Positions 34,875-42,642 of a stretch of DNA of 64,000 nucleotides are shown piece after piece. Both the position numbers and the translations under genes were made by a program. The stretch is from Candidatus Eiseniibacteriota bacterium (GTDB taxonomy: Bacteria; Orphanbacterota; Orphanbacteria; Orphanbacterales; Orphanbacteraceae). Within the stretch, counting starts at the first letter, position 1, and every line of letters begins with the position of its first letter. The stretch lies in the NCBI GenBank assembly GCA_029262235.1, contig JAJCZU010000006.1, forward strand, positions 124,001 through 188,000. The letters are read 5' to 3'. A model generated the notes under the pieces. That model saw only the letters and a list, made by a program, of their open reading frames with translations, made no database searches and had not been told where the DNA came from.

Positions 34875-35207
34875 ATGGCCGGTGAGCATGTAATAAATGT
34901 TACGGACGATACCTTCCAGGCCCAGGTGGTCGGAAGCTCCGTTCCCGTAATTGCCGACTTCTGGGCGGAATGGTGCGGACCGTGCAAGCGGATCGCGCCC
35001 CTGCTCGACGAAGTGGCGACCGAGTACGACGGCAAAGTCAAAATCGCGAAAGTCGACGTCGATTCCAATCCGCAGATCGCGTCCAGCTTCGGCATCCGTT
35101 CGATCCCGACCCTCCTGTTCTTTCATAACGGGGAAGTGGTCGACCAGGTCATCGGAATCGTGCCGAAGGATCAGATCACGGACAAGGTCGACAAGATGAT
35201 CGCCTGA
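34875..35207 (+). CDS. trxA: Thioredoxin
   Basis: The 110-aa product is a full-length thioredoxin: VIADFWAEWCGPCKRIAPLLDEVA with C34-G-P-C37, KVDVDSNPQIASSFGIRSIPTLLFF with the cis-Pro, and GIVPKDQITDKVDKMI. ATG 34875 has AAAAGGAG 8 bases upstream. Own promoter at 34762-34790 and a terminator-like hairpin downstream. Confidence 0.97.
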   Translation: MAGEHVINVTDDTFQAQVVGSSVPVIADFWAEWCGPCKRIAPLLDEVATEYDGKVKIAKVDVDSNPQIASSFGIRSIPTLLFFHNGEVVDQVIGIVPKDQITDKVDKMIA

Positions 35208-35244
35208 TCCGTGCGCTTTCGCGGAACACGTTGATCGATGTTTG

Positions 35245-35280
35245 AGGCGCCTGGCTCCTGGAGTCGGGCGCCTTCGTCTT
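35245..35280 (+). terminator. Probable terminator after trxA
   Basis: AGGCGCC (35245-35251) pairs with GGCGCCT (35267-35273) across a 15-base loop, followed by the T-rich TCGTCTTT. It argues that the regulator gene does not start at the upstream TTG (35242), because that codon abuts the hairpin. Confidence 0.55.
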
Positions 35281-35316
35281 TCGACCGCCGAGGCCGACGG
35301 GAAAGGCACCCCGCTC

Positions 35317-38300
35317 GTGGGCACAAACTGGAAAATCCCCCGCGGATACGAACTGAAGCGCGTGCTGCAGGAGTCGCGCACGCAGCTCGTACAGCACGTG
35401 ATGCTTGCGTCTGATGAATCCCACTGGGTTCTGAAGATGCTCGCGCCGTCGGCCGACCATGCCGTTCGGGAGCGCTTCGAAACGGATGCGCGCATTCGCG
35501 CCGAGCATGAGCACGAGGGAATCGCGCCCGCTTCCGATTACAGGCGGAACCGGCACGGCCAGCTCTATCATCTGACTCCTTTCGTCCGTTGTATGGGGCC
35601 GTCCCGCTGGATCGCGCGCGACCCCGGGCCCCGTTTTCGCCTGTTCGCCGTCCGCCTTCTCGATACGCTCGCGTTTCTGCATGAACGCGGGATCGTCCAC
35701 GGTGACATCAAGACCGCCAACATTCTCTTCCGTTCCCATCGCGAAGAAATTCGCGTGCTCCAGTTGACAGACTTCCTACCGCCTTCCCTGGTCCATGCTG
35801 TCGGATCCATGTCAGGCACGCTTGCCTATATGGCCCCCGAAATCCTTCAGGGCGCGCGCGCGGATCACCGGTCCGACTTCTATTCACTCGGGGTGCTGCT
35901 TTACGAGGCGCTTTACGACAGGCTCCCGTTCCAGGAGAAGGGGGAGGCGCTGGCGGCGGCACATCTCGGAAGTCCGCCTCCGTTTCCGTCCGGGAAAGGC
36001 GAGGGGGACCCGAAGGCCGTTGCGCTTCTGAAGATGCTGCTCGAGAAGAATCCGATGGATCGTCCGCAGTCCGCGGCGGCTGCGCTCACCATTCTCACCG
36101 GACGCAAGACATCGAAGCGTGTATCACGCGTCGCTCCTTCGCCTTCGTTCGTCGGCAGGGAAGATCTTTTTCGTACGGTTCGCGTCTGGCGGGAACGCGA
36201 CGAGTGGATGCCGTACCTGATTGTCGGCGCTCCCGGGTTCGGGAAGACGCGGTTTCTGCAGCAGCTTCTCATGAAAGAGAAAGCGCGGGGCGGCACGGTC
36301 CTGAGCGTGACTCTCCAGGAACACTGGGATGCGCCCCTCGGGGGGATCCAGGCGATGCTCGAGGAGGTGGGGGAGGAGCGCTTCGCCGAGAATCTCAAGC
36401 GGTATATCGAATCGCGCGAGTCCGGAGGAACGGATGTCGCGGAGATCGGAGAGCGAACGTATCATCGTCAGCTGGCGCTTCAGTGGGAAAAGCGTCTGTT
36501 CAGGCGCGATCCGCTCGCCGGAAAGAAGCCGCTCGTGCTGATCGACGACCTGCAGCAGTGGGATCGGTCTTCGCTGCAGTTCCTGCGCCTTCTGCTCACG
36601 AGAAATCGTGAGCGCGTGCAGTTCATTCTCGCCTCGCGCGATGCTTCGGCCGGGCCCACCGGGAGCGCGCTCCGCGCACTCGGAAACGACGCGCGCCTGG
36701 AACGCATGAAGCCTCTCGAGGAGGATGAGATCGCGCCGTTCGTGCAGAGCATGCTCGGCCGCGGAGATCTGACGCCCTCGTTTCACACGCGACTCATGGC
36801 GACGACCGGAGGCGTTCCGGGACGGATCGAGCAGACGCTCCGAGGGGCGCTTCGGGACGGATCGATCGAACGCCGGTTCGGCACCCTTCATCTGCGCAGC
36901 GCCCCCGGCCGTCGGCCGGACGAAAGGCCCGCACACGTCCCGGAACCCGCGACTTACGACGACTCGGATGGCGCCGCGATTCTGCGCGTGCTGGGGGCCG
37001 TGCGCGGTCGCGCGGAACGGGCGCTGATCGCGGCCGTAATGGGGCGCTCCGAGGAAGAGCTGCGTGAGCCGCTCGCCATGCTCGAACGGGAGGGGATGCT
37101 GATACGGCTCGCGTCGGCGGGCAAAGGGGAGGACCTCTATCTGCCGGCGTTCGAAGCCGGCCCCGTGCCGCAGGCGCCGTCGGAGCAAACGCGGAATCTG
37201 CACGCGCTGCTCCATCGTTACTACGACTCGATCGACTCGATCGAAGCGAAGCGTTCCGCGGCCAGGCATGCGCTGCTTGCGGGCGACGAAGAGGCGGCCG
37301 CCGCGCTCCTCGAACTCGCCGCGCGCGGCCTCCGGGCGAGACGCGCTTTTCGCGAAGCCGAAGAAATCTATCCGCGCCTCCTTCGTCTCCCTTCGGTTCG
37401 CGGCGGCGACCGCGTGCAGGAGTTCCTGTTCGAATGGGCCTCGGTAAGCGCCCAGTACGGAGCCGCCCGCCGATCGCAGCGCCTCTACCGAATTCTCAGC
37501 AATCATGCGCGAGCGCGATCGGAGACCACGGGCTGGTCGCGGCGGGCCGAACGCAAACTCGCGTGGGCGCACGCGGACCGGGGACGCTACGGGCGGGCGC
37601 GTGCACTCCTCGATCGCCTTCTGGAGGACCCCGCCCTCGAAGCCGAAGAGCGCGGCGGGATTCTCTGCGACCGCGGGTGGTGCCGCCTCGTGGAACGGGC
37701 GTGGGACGAAGCGGAAACCGACCTGCGCGAAGCGCTGGCGATCGGAGAGCAGATCGCGTCGGACCACCTTCGCGGCGTCGCGCTGAATCGCCTGGGCACG
37801 ATTCGCTATTACAGTGGAGCCATTGCGGAGGCGGAAGAATATTACCAGGCGGCACTCAAGGCACTGCGTCGCGATCGCTCGGGAGACAAAGCCGGCGTGC
37901 TCGCGAATCTCGCGCTGATCGCGGAATCGCACGGTCGCTTCAAAGAGGCGTCGCAGCGGCTGAACGACGCGATCACCGCGGCGGCCCATGCCGGGATCCC
38001 GTCCCGCGGCGCTCATTATCGCCGTGAACTCGGCCGGCTTCTGATTCAGATCGGCAACTGGGACGAGGCCGATCGTGAACTGACGCGTGCGGAGGAAGTA
38101 CTCGAAGACTTCAACGACCTCGAATGGCTCGTTCGGGCCCGGGCGAGCCGGCTTCGCATCGCGCTCCAGCGCGGCCGTCTCGGAACGGCCCTGAACCTCG
38201 CGCACGAAGCCGAGAGGATGGCCCGGGACGCGCAGGACCCCGGCCTTCTGTTCGAGATCGGCAATCTGCGCGGTCAGGTCCATGTAGCCCGCCGGGAACC

Positions 38301-40395
38301 GGTCGCGGCGCGTCGCGTGCTCGAGGAACTCGAGAACCTCGAGAAGGGGGGCATCGGCGACTACGCGCGGTATTTCGTTTCGTATCTGCGCGCCGCGGTC
38401 ACGTGGCTGTCCGGTGATGTCGAGGGCACGGATCGCGCCTTTCTCGACGCGATCGAAGCGGCCACCGCGCTCGGGCAGGAACACCTTCGGTCGCCGACCG
38501 TGATCGATCGCGCGCGTTTCCTGATCGAAGCAGGACGCGTGGATGAGGCGAGGAAGATTGCCGATGCGGAACGAAAGCCGATACGAAGCGCGCGCAATCC
38601 CCTCTTTCTCGGCCGCGATCGTTTCGTGCGAGGCTTGATCGCGTTCGAGGAGGGGCATCTCGATCGCGCACTCCGCCAGTTCCGGGAAGCCGCCGCCTAT
38701 TTCCGCAAGCTCGACGCGCGTATCGATCTCGCGACGACCTGCACCCACATTGCACGCGTGCAGACGCTGGCGAAGTCGCACCGAAGCGCCAGCCGGTACA
38801 TGGACGACGCGACCCGTCTCTATGAACTGATCGGGTTTGCGGAACCGCCGCCGTTCTTCCATAAACTGCAGAGCGAGACAGGAAGCGGTTCCCCGGACAC
38901 GAATGAATCATTCCGTGCGATCTGTCGTGTTTCCGAGGCGATTAATACGATTTACGACACGGACCGCATTCTCGAAATCGTACTCGACAATGCCGTGGAC
39001 TACCTCGGTGCGGACCGCGGGCTCGTGTTCGAGATTCGCGAGAACGGGCGCCTGGTTCCGAAAGCGGCGCGCTCACTCGACCAGGAATACCTGGAGGATC
39101 TGACGAAACTGAGCCGCACGATTCTGCAGACGGCGCTGAGTTCCGATCGGCCGCTCGTTTCGACGAACGCCGCGGAAGATCCGCGCTTCGCCGGCTCCGA
39201 CAGCATCGTCGATCTTCACATTCTCTCGGTCATCTATGCGCCGATCCAGTTTCGCGGGGAGGCGATCGGCGTGATCTATCTCGACAACATGCAGAGGACC
39301 AGCGTGTTTCAGGAGAGCGATCGCGATTTTCTGCAGGCGCTTGCGAATCAAGCCGCCGTGGCGCTCACGAACGCGCGGCTCATTCATCGCCTGCATACCG
39401 AGAAGCAGCGCCTTACGGGTATCGAGAGTGGCGCCGGGCGCACGCTGATCGGAACGAGCCGCGCGATTCATGCCGTACGCGAAGAGGCGCGTCATGTGGC
39501 GCCGAGCGAGATACCGGTGCTCATTCTGGGCGAGGCGGGTACGGGAAAGGGACTCGTTGCGGAAACCGTGCACGAACTCAGCCTGCGAAGCGACGGCCCG
39601 TTCGAGCGCGTGAATCTGGCCGCCACCGCGCCGCACCGGCTCGAAGCTCTTCTTTTCGGGCGCGCGCGCACGGGTGGTCCCGACGGAGGCGAAGAACGGC
39701 CCGGCGTTTTCGACGCGGCCGAAGGGGGGACGCTGCTGCTCGACGAGATCGCGGACCTTCCGATCGGTCTGCAGCCGAAACTGCTGCGCGTTCTGCAGGA
39801 CGGTGTCTTCGAACGTCACGGCGGAGTCGAGCCTGTCAGGCCGAACGTGCGGATCGTATGCGCGACGAACGTGGATCTCGCGGATCGCATGGCGCGCGGT
39901 CTTCTCCGCCCGGATCTCTACTTCCGTCTCAACGCGTTTCCGATCCGGATGCCGGCCCTGCGGGAGCGGGCCGAGGATCTTCTGCTTCTCTCCGAGCACT
40001 TCCTGCACGAGTCGGCGCTCAAGAACGGAAAGAGCGTCACTTCGTTCTCCCCGGAAGTAATCCGGATCTTCGCGCAATACGACTGGCCAGGCAACGTACG
40101 CGAACTCGAGTCCGTCATCGAGAACTGCGTGGTGCGCGGCACCGGTGCGCGCGTCGAAGTGTCCCTGCTTCCCGATCGATTCCTGCAGAGCTGGGAGGTC
40201 ACGGATGACCCGTCTGCCGGAGACCGCTTCAGCCTGAAGGACGAGGTCGCCCGCCTCGAAAAGGGGCACCTGCTGCATGCGCTCCACCGGACGAAGTGGA
40301 ACTACACGGCAGCCGGAGAACTGCTCGGAATTCACGAAAGCACAGTCAGAAAGAAAATTCGCGAGTATAGTCTGTTACAATATAGACCTCATTGA
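35317..40395 (+). CDS. Giant fusion regulator: Ser/Thr kinase - STAND ATPase - TPR - GAF - AAA+ (NtrC-type) - Fis HTH
   Basis: About 1692 aa from GTG 35317 (GGGAAAGG upstream; TTG 35242 is also in frame but lies on the trxA terminator). Domains: Ser/Thr kinase at about 8-270 (Lys40; HGDIKTANIL with Asp130; Asp152 in TDFLPP in place of DFG; GTLAYMAPEIL). Then a STAND/AAA ATPase with GAPGFGKT at 304-311 and LVLIDDLQQW near 407-415. TPR-like helices span about 630-1190 (e.g. GVALNRLGTIRYYSGAIAEAEEYY). GAF is at about 1200-1355. The AAA+ domain has GEAGTGKG at 1405-1412 and LLLDEI with Asp1476, and ends in a Fis-like HTH (YTAAGELLGIHESTVRKKI). Where sigma54 activators carry GAFTGA it reads RARTGGPDGGEE (1449-1460), so sigma54 contact is doubtful. 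Probably a signal-integrating transcription factor for the genes downstream. Confidence 0.88.
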   Translation: MGTNWKIPRGYELKRVLQESRTQLVQHVMLASDESHWVLKMLAPSADHAVRERFETDARIRAEHEHEGIAPASDYRRNRHGQLYHLTPFVRCMGPSRWIARDPGPRFRLFAVRLLDTLAFLHERGIVHGDIKTANILFRSHREEIRVLQLTDFLPPSLVHAVGSMSGTLAYMAPEILQGARADHRSDFYSLGVLLYEALYDRLPFQEKGEALAAAHLGSPPPFPSGKGEGDPKAVALLKMLLEKNPMDRPQSAAAALTILTGRKTSKRVSRVAPSPSFVGREDLFRTVRVWRERDEWMPYLIVGAPGFGKTRFLQQLLMKEKARGGTVLSVTLQEHWDAPLGGIQAMLEEVGEERFAENLKRYIESRESGGTDVAEIGERTYHRQLALQWEKRLFRRDPLAGKKPLVLIDDLQQWDRSSLQFLRLLLTRNRERVQFILASRDASAGPTGSALRALGNDARLERMKPLEEDEIAPFVQSMLGRGDLTPSFHTRLMATTGGVPGRIEQTLRGALRDGSIERRFGTLHLRSAPGRRPDERPAHVPEPATYDDSDGAAILRVLGAVRGRAERALIAAVMGRSEEELREPLAMLEREGMLIRLASAGKGEDLYLPAFEAGPVPQAPSEQTRNLHALLHRYYDSIDSIEAKRSAARHALLAGDEEAAAALLELAARGLRARRAFREAEEIYPRLLRLPSVRGGDRVQEFLFEWASVSAQYGAARRSQRLYRILSNHARARSETTGWSRRAERKLAWAHADRGRYGRARALLDRLLEDPALEAEERGGILCDRGWCRLVERAWDEAETDLREALAIGEQIASDHLRGVALNRLGTIRYYSGAIAEAEEYYQAALKALRRDRSGDKAGVLANLALIAESHGRFKEASQRLNDAITAAAHAGIPSRGAHYRRELGRLLIQIGNWDEADRELTRAEEVLEDFNDLEWLVRARASRLRIALQRGRLGTALNLAHEAERMARDAQDPGLLFEIGNLRGQVHVARREPVAARRVLEELENLEKGGIGDYARYFVSYLRAAVTWLSGDVEGTDRAFLDAIEAATALGQEHLRSPTVIDRARFLIEAGRVDEARKIADAERKPIRSARNPLFLGRDRFVRGLIAFEEGHLDRALRQFREAAAYFRKLDARIDLATTCTHIARVQTLAKSHRSASRYMDDATRLYELIGFAEPPPFFHKLQSETGSGSPDTNESFRAICRVSEAINTIYDTDRILEIVLDNAVDYLGADRGLVFEIRENGRLVPKAARSLDQEYLEDLTKLSRTILQTALSSDRPLVSTNAAEDPRFAGSDSIVDLHILSVIYAPIQFRGEAIGVIYLDNMQRTSVFQESDRDFLQALANQAAVALTNARLIHRLHTEKQRLTGIESGAGRTLIGTSRAIHAVREEARHVAPSEIPVLILGEAGTGKGLVAETVHELSLRSDGPFERVNLAATAPHRLEALLFGRARTGGPDGGEERPGVFDAAEGGTLLLDEIADLPIGLQPKLLRVLQDGVFERHGGVEPVRPNVRIVCATNVDLADRMARGLLRPDLYFRLNAFPIRMPALRERAEDLLLLSEHFLHESALKNGKSVTSFSPEVIRIFAQYDWPGNVRELESVIENCVVRGTGARVEVSLLPDRFLQSWEVTDDPSAGDRFSLKDEVARLEKGHLLHALHRTKWNYTAAGELLGIHESTVRKKIREYSLLQYRPH
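40373..40381 (+). promoter_or_regulatory. Extended -10 promoter at the 3' end of the regulator gene
   Basis: TG (40373-40374), T, TACAAT (40376-40381). Predicted start near 40388, so the first dyad operator (40393-40417) would sit at about +6 to +30. Confidence 0.4.
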
Positions 40396-40417
40396 GTTCG
40401 TATCTGCATACGACTCA
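40393..40417. promoter_or_regulatory. Dyad operator O1 (TTCGTA-N6-TACGA)
   Basis: TGAG then TTCGTA at 40397-40402, six bases, TACGA at 40409-40413, then CTCA: 10-base arms with one extra T on the left. The dyad includes the stop codon of the regulator gene. The core repeats at 40517-40534. Confidence 0.6.
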
Positions 40418-40516
40418 CGCTTCTGTAAGAATTGCCGTACAAGGGTTTGTTTGGGGCTTAACTCTACCGAAAACAACATGTTACTACCATTCTGGCGGTT
40501 GAGTTTCCTGGTTGCA

Positions 40517-40534
40517 TTCGTATGAACGTACGAA
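40517..40534. promoter_or_regulatory. Dyad operator O2 (TTCGTA-N6-TACGAA)
   Basis: TTCGTA (40517-40522), six bases, TACGAA (40529-40534): a perfect dyad sharing its arms and spacing with O1. The centres of O1 and O2 are 120 bp apart. Confidence 0.65.
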
Positions 40535-40577
40535 CGCGGGAATTCCCTGAATTAACTTCTTGTTGAGCCTGTAAATC

Positions 40578-40583
40578 TATATT
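40578..40583 (+). promoter_or_regulatory. Possible activator-dependent -10 element
   Basis: TATATT at 40578-40583 has no recognisable -35. The O2 dyad would centre about 65 bases upstream of its start site, a typical class I activator position. Speculative. Confidence 0.3.
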
Positions 40584-40692
40584 AAGAATCAAGTTAGAAG
40601 ATCTGACAGTTCTTGGATCTGTTTGGGTCCTTGTAAGTGGTTGAATTCCGGTGGACGGGAGTTCGGTGCCCCACGATCAAGGAGATTCAAAA

Positions 40693-40923
40693 ATGCAGGA
40701 ACTGAAGTCCGTTCATCCGAAGACAGGAAAAGCACCCTGGCGTTCGCTCGCGCTTGCATTCATGGTGCTTCCTTTTCTGACGGTCTCGGAACTGATCGCC
40801 GACATCGCCGATCTCTTCACGTCCGGAACAACCGTCACCGCGGTGGTGGAGGCGGAAGAGCCGGCCGCTCCGCTGGGCGGCGGCGAAGGCGACAACGGCG
40901 ACCCGGGTACGCCGCATCCGTAA
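40693..40923 (+). CDS. Small hydrophobic peptide with Gly/Asp/Pro-rich tail
   Basis: A 76-aa product from ATG 40693, with AAGGAG 8 bases upstream. The N-terminus is basic (MQELKSVHPKTGKAPWR), followed by one hydrophobic segment (SLALAFMVLPFLTVSELIADIADLF, residues about 18-42). After a Thr/Val strand (TTVTAVVEAEE) comes a tail GGGEGDNGDPGTPHP. It could be a single-span membrane peptide, an exported signal peptide-bearing factor or a precursor of a modified peptide. No family recognised. It sits directly under the O1/O2 leader and 28 bases before the degenerate AAA+ gene, so it is probably the first gene of the regulated unit. Confidence 0.65.
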   Translation: MQELKSVHPKTGKAPWRSLALAFMVLPFLTVSELIADIADLFTSGTTVTAVVEAEEPAAPLGGGEGDNGDPGTPHP

Positions 40924-40951
40924 ACCAGGCGACCCAGGGGAGGCATTTTCG

Positions 40952-41548
40952 ATGGAAACATGGCAAGGCGTCAGTGCGCTCGCGCGTCCCATGCCGGTCG
41001 GGCCGGGGTGGTTACGGAGTCCGGGCCATTGCGCCGCACAAAAGCGTACCGCCGATTTCGAGAAGGTGATTCGTCGCGCCCTCTTCAGCAGCGCCAACGT
41101 GCTGCTGCATGGCGATGCGGATCAGGCGGAGTCGTACCTGCTTTCGGTGCTCGAAACGCGCTTCGTTACGATGAATGGCGGGGAACACTCCCCGGATCAT
41201 ATCGCGAACGTTGCGTACGGGACCGCGCCGACAGGAATGACAACCGTACTCGTAAAGAACGTGGACCGCATACATATGAATGAACAGTTCGGGCTGCTCG
41301 ACCTGCTGGAAGGCGATGGGAATCGCCGTTCCGCGGTGCCGCGCCGCATCCGGCTGATCAGCACGGCGAAGAACGATCTCGAACGCGCGACTGCCCGCGC
41401 CGCGTTTCTGCCGTCTCTTCTCCTGCGCATCGGCACGATCTCGCTTCGCGTGCCGACTGACTTCTTCGAGGTCATGAGCAATCGACACGGAAGATTCTCC
41501 ATGAGAACGAATGTGTCGAGCTCGAGATGGGAGGGCGCGCGGGCTTGA
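40952..41548 (+). CDS. Stand-alone degenerate NtrC-like AAA+ protein lacking the P-loop
   Basis: A 198-aa protein. Its core aligns by eye with the NtrC-type AAA+ fold: SSANVLLHGDADQAESYLL stands where VLxxGExGTGKEL is expected, with the Walker A Gly-Lys-Thr lost; RFVTMNGG matches the following PFVxVNC strand. TTVLVKNVDRIHMNEQFGLLDLLEGD matches Walker B/helix but with KNVD instead of LDE. RIRLISTAKNDLERATARAAFLPSLLLRIGTISLRVP matches the sensor I and arginine-finger stretch. It should therefore neither bind nor hydrolyse ATP. ATG 40952 has GGGGAGG 8 bases upstream. The end overlaps the next gene by 22 bases. Inference: a partner or inhibitor that docks onto the AAA+ part of the 35317 regulator. 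Confidence 0.6.
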   Translation: METWQGVSALARPMPVGPGWLRSPGHCAAQKRTADFEKVIRRALFSSANVLLHGDADQAESYLLSVLETRFVTMNGGEHSPDHIANVAYGTAPTGMTTVLVKNVDRIHMNEQFGLLDLLEGDGNRRSAVPRRIRLISTAKNDLERATARAAFLPSLLLRIGTISLRVPTDFFEVMSNRHGRFSMRTNVSSSRWEGARA

Positions 41549-42516
41549 CCGTCAGGGGGTTCAATCGCATGTTGGCCGCGAGGGAGGATTGCCGCTGGGT
41601 CGCGGAGTCGCTCGTCGACACCGTTGTGCGTTACGAAGACAAGGGATGGGTTACTCCCGTCGAAAACGCGAATCAGATTCGGGAGCGCATCCATCGATGC
41701 GAAAACCCGTACTTCGACTTTCTCGCGAAAGCGGAAGGGCGAGTGATCCGGTTCGTGATCGTAACGGAGGGGCGGCACGCAATGAACTGGCTGGAGGACC
41801 GCGTCAAAGACGCGGAACGTGCCGGTACGTTCGTAGTCGTGTTCGTTCCTTCTCACTGGCACGACGCAGCCTGGATACGGCTCTCCGGGTTGCGCACTCC
41901 CCCGGCCGTTCTGCCGATATTCCTTCGTATGCAAAGGAATGGGACGCCGGGGCGCATGCGATACGATCTGTATTTCCGCTCGAACTGGGACTCACCCGAG
42001 GTTCACCTCGTCGGCGCGCGCGATTTGCTCCGTGACAATAGTGCGGAGGATCGCGTGGCTGCGTTCCTGCCCGCAACGCGCCAGCAGACCGGCTCCGCCG
42101 TATTGCGAGCCATCGGCGGACGCCGGATGCTGACACGGTGCGTCACCTGGCGTGCCGGCGACGGCGAGATACGGTTCGCGTACGACCTCTGGCGGAACTG
42201 GGAGGGTCCGTACCCTTCCCTGCATCGTGAGGACGCGCCGCCGAATCGGCACTTCAGGAAGTTCAAACGCTACGTTCTGTCCGACGAAGGCGTGGCCCGG
42301 ATCGCGAAGGAGGACCTGCCGAAGCTGGCGACGCAGGAACTCGAAGCGCACCCGGACGCCGACCAGGTCATCGTCGGGTTCGAAGAGCGGGAACGCCTCT
42401 GCGAAATGCTCTGCAATCCGCGCAAGGACCGCACGCTCGTGCGGGAGATGCAGCGGGACGACGCGGGGTTCATCACACACACGAGCGTGCAGAGCTGGAA
42501 AGGGCCGCCTGCCTGA
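41527..42516 (+). CDS. Uncharacterised 329-aa protein of the regulator cassette
   Basis: No family recognised. The product is soluble, with no signal or membrane segment, and rich in Arg and Trp. It has predicted beta/alpha alternation (RVIRFVIVTEGRHAMNWLEDRV, AGTFVVVFVPSHWHDAAWIRLSG) that could be a Rossmann-like core, and a charged C-terminus (LEAHPDADQVIVGFEERERLCEML). ATG 41527 lies within the end of the upstream gene, with GAG-rich bases before it, suggesting coupling. The last codons are part of a 12-bp tandem repeat (42512-42570). Confidence 0.6.
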   Translation: MGGRAGLTVRGFNRMLAAREDCRWVAESLVDTVVRYEDKGWVTPVENANQIRERIHRCENPYFDFLAKAEGRVIRFVIVTEGRHAMNWLEDRVKDAERAGTFVVVFVPSHWHDAAWIRLSGLRTPPAVLPIFLRMQRNGTPGRMRYDLYFRSNWDSPEVHLVGARDLLRDNSAEDRVAAFLPATRQQTGSAVLRAIGGRRMLTRCVTWRAGDGEIRFAYDLWRNWEGPYPSLHREDAPPNRHFRKFKRYVLSDEGVARIAKEDLPKLATQELEAHPDADQVIVGFEERERLCEMLCNPRKDRTLVREMQRDDAGFITHTSVQSWKGPPA

Positions 42517-42570
42517 CCGCCTCCTGACCGCCTGCCTGACGCCACACCTGACTCCGCGCCTGACTCTGTG
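42512..42570 (+). repeat. Five degenerate 12-bp tandem repeats
   Basis: CCTGAC begins units at 42512, 42523, 42535, 42547 and 42559 (first unit 11 bp, the rest 12 bp), e.g. CCTGACCGCCTG, CCTGACGCCACA, CCTGACTCCGCG. It straddles the stop codon of the 329-aa gene. Confidence 0.75.
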
Positions 42571-42642
42571 GCGCAAGCCGAATCGCCGCCCGCTCGATCG
42601 CACTGGACGAGGCCCGGCCGGGGTCGTATCGTCCCTCTCATC

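Larger units (their letters stand above)
40396..40692. other. AT-rich leader region between the regulator and the small peptide gene
   Basis: 297 bases, visibly richer in A and T than anywhere else nearby. It contains two matching dyads (O1, O2), a -10-like TATATT (40578-40583) and AAGGAG just before ATG 40693. No sigma54 -24/-12 element (GG-N10-GC) of good quality was found. Confidence 0.6.

Noticed and set aside
35242-35316. Regulator start at TTG 35242
   Set aside because: The codon abuts the trxA terminator hairpin and the extra 25 residues precede the kinase domain without similarity; GTG 35317 has a better upstream site.
36124-38862. 912-codon minus-strand open frame opposite the fusion regulator
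   Set aside because: Same antisense artefact; the plus-strand frame carries all the motifs.
40478-40525. 15-aa hydrophobic ORF (MLLPFWRLSFLVAFV) in the leader after the regulator
   Set aside because: No ribosome-binding site, very short, and its end overlaps the O2 dyad; not supported as a gene.
40535-40692. Possible sigma54 -24/-12 promoter upstream of the small peptide gene
   Set aside because: GG pairs are present (e.g. near 40613-40632) but none has a GC 10 bases downstream with the expected context.
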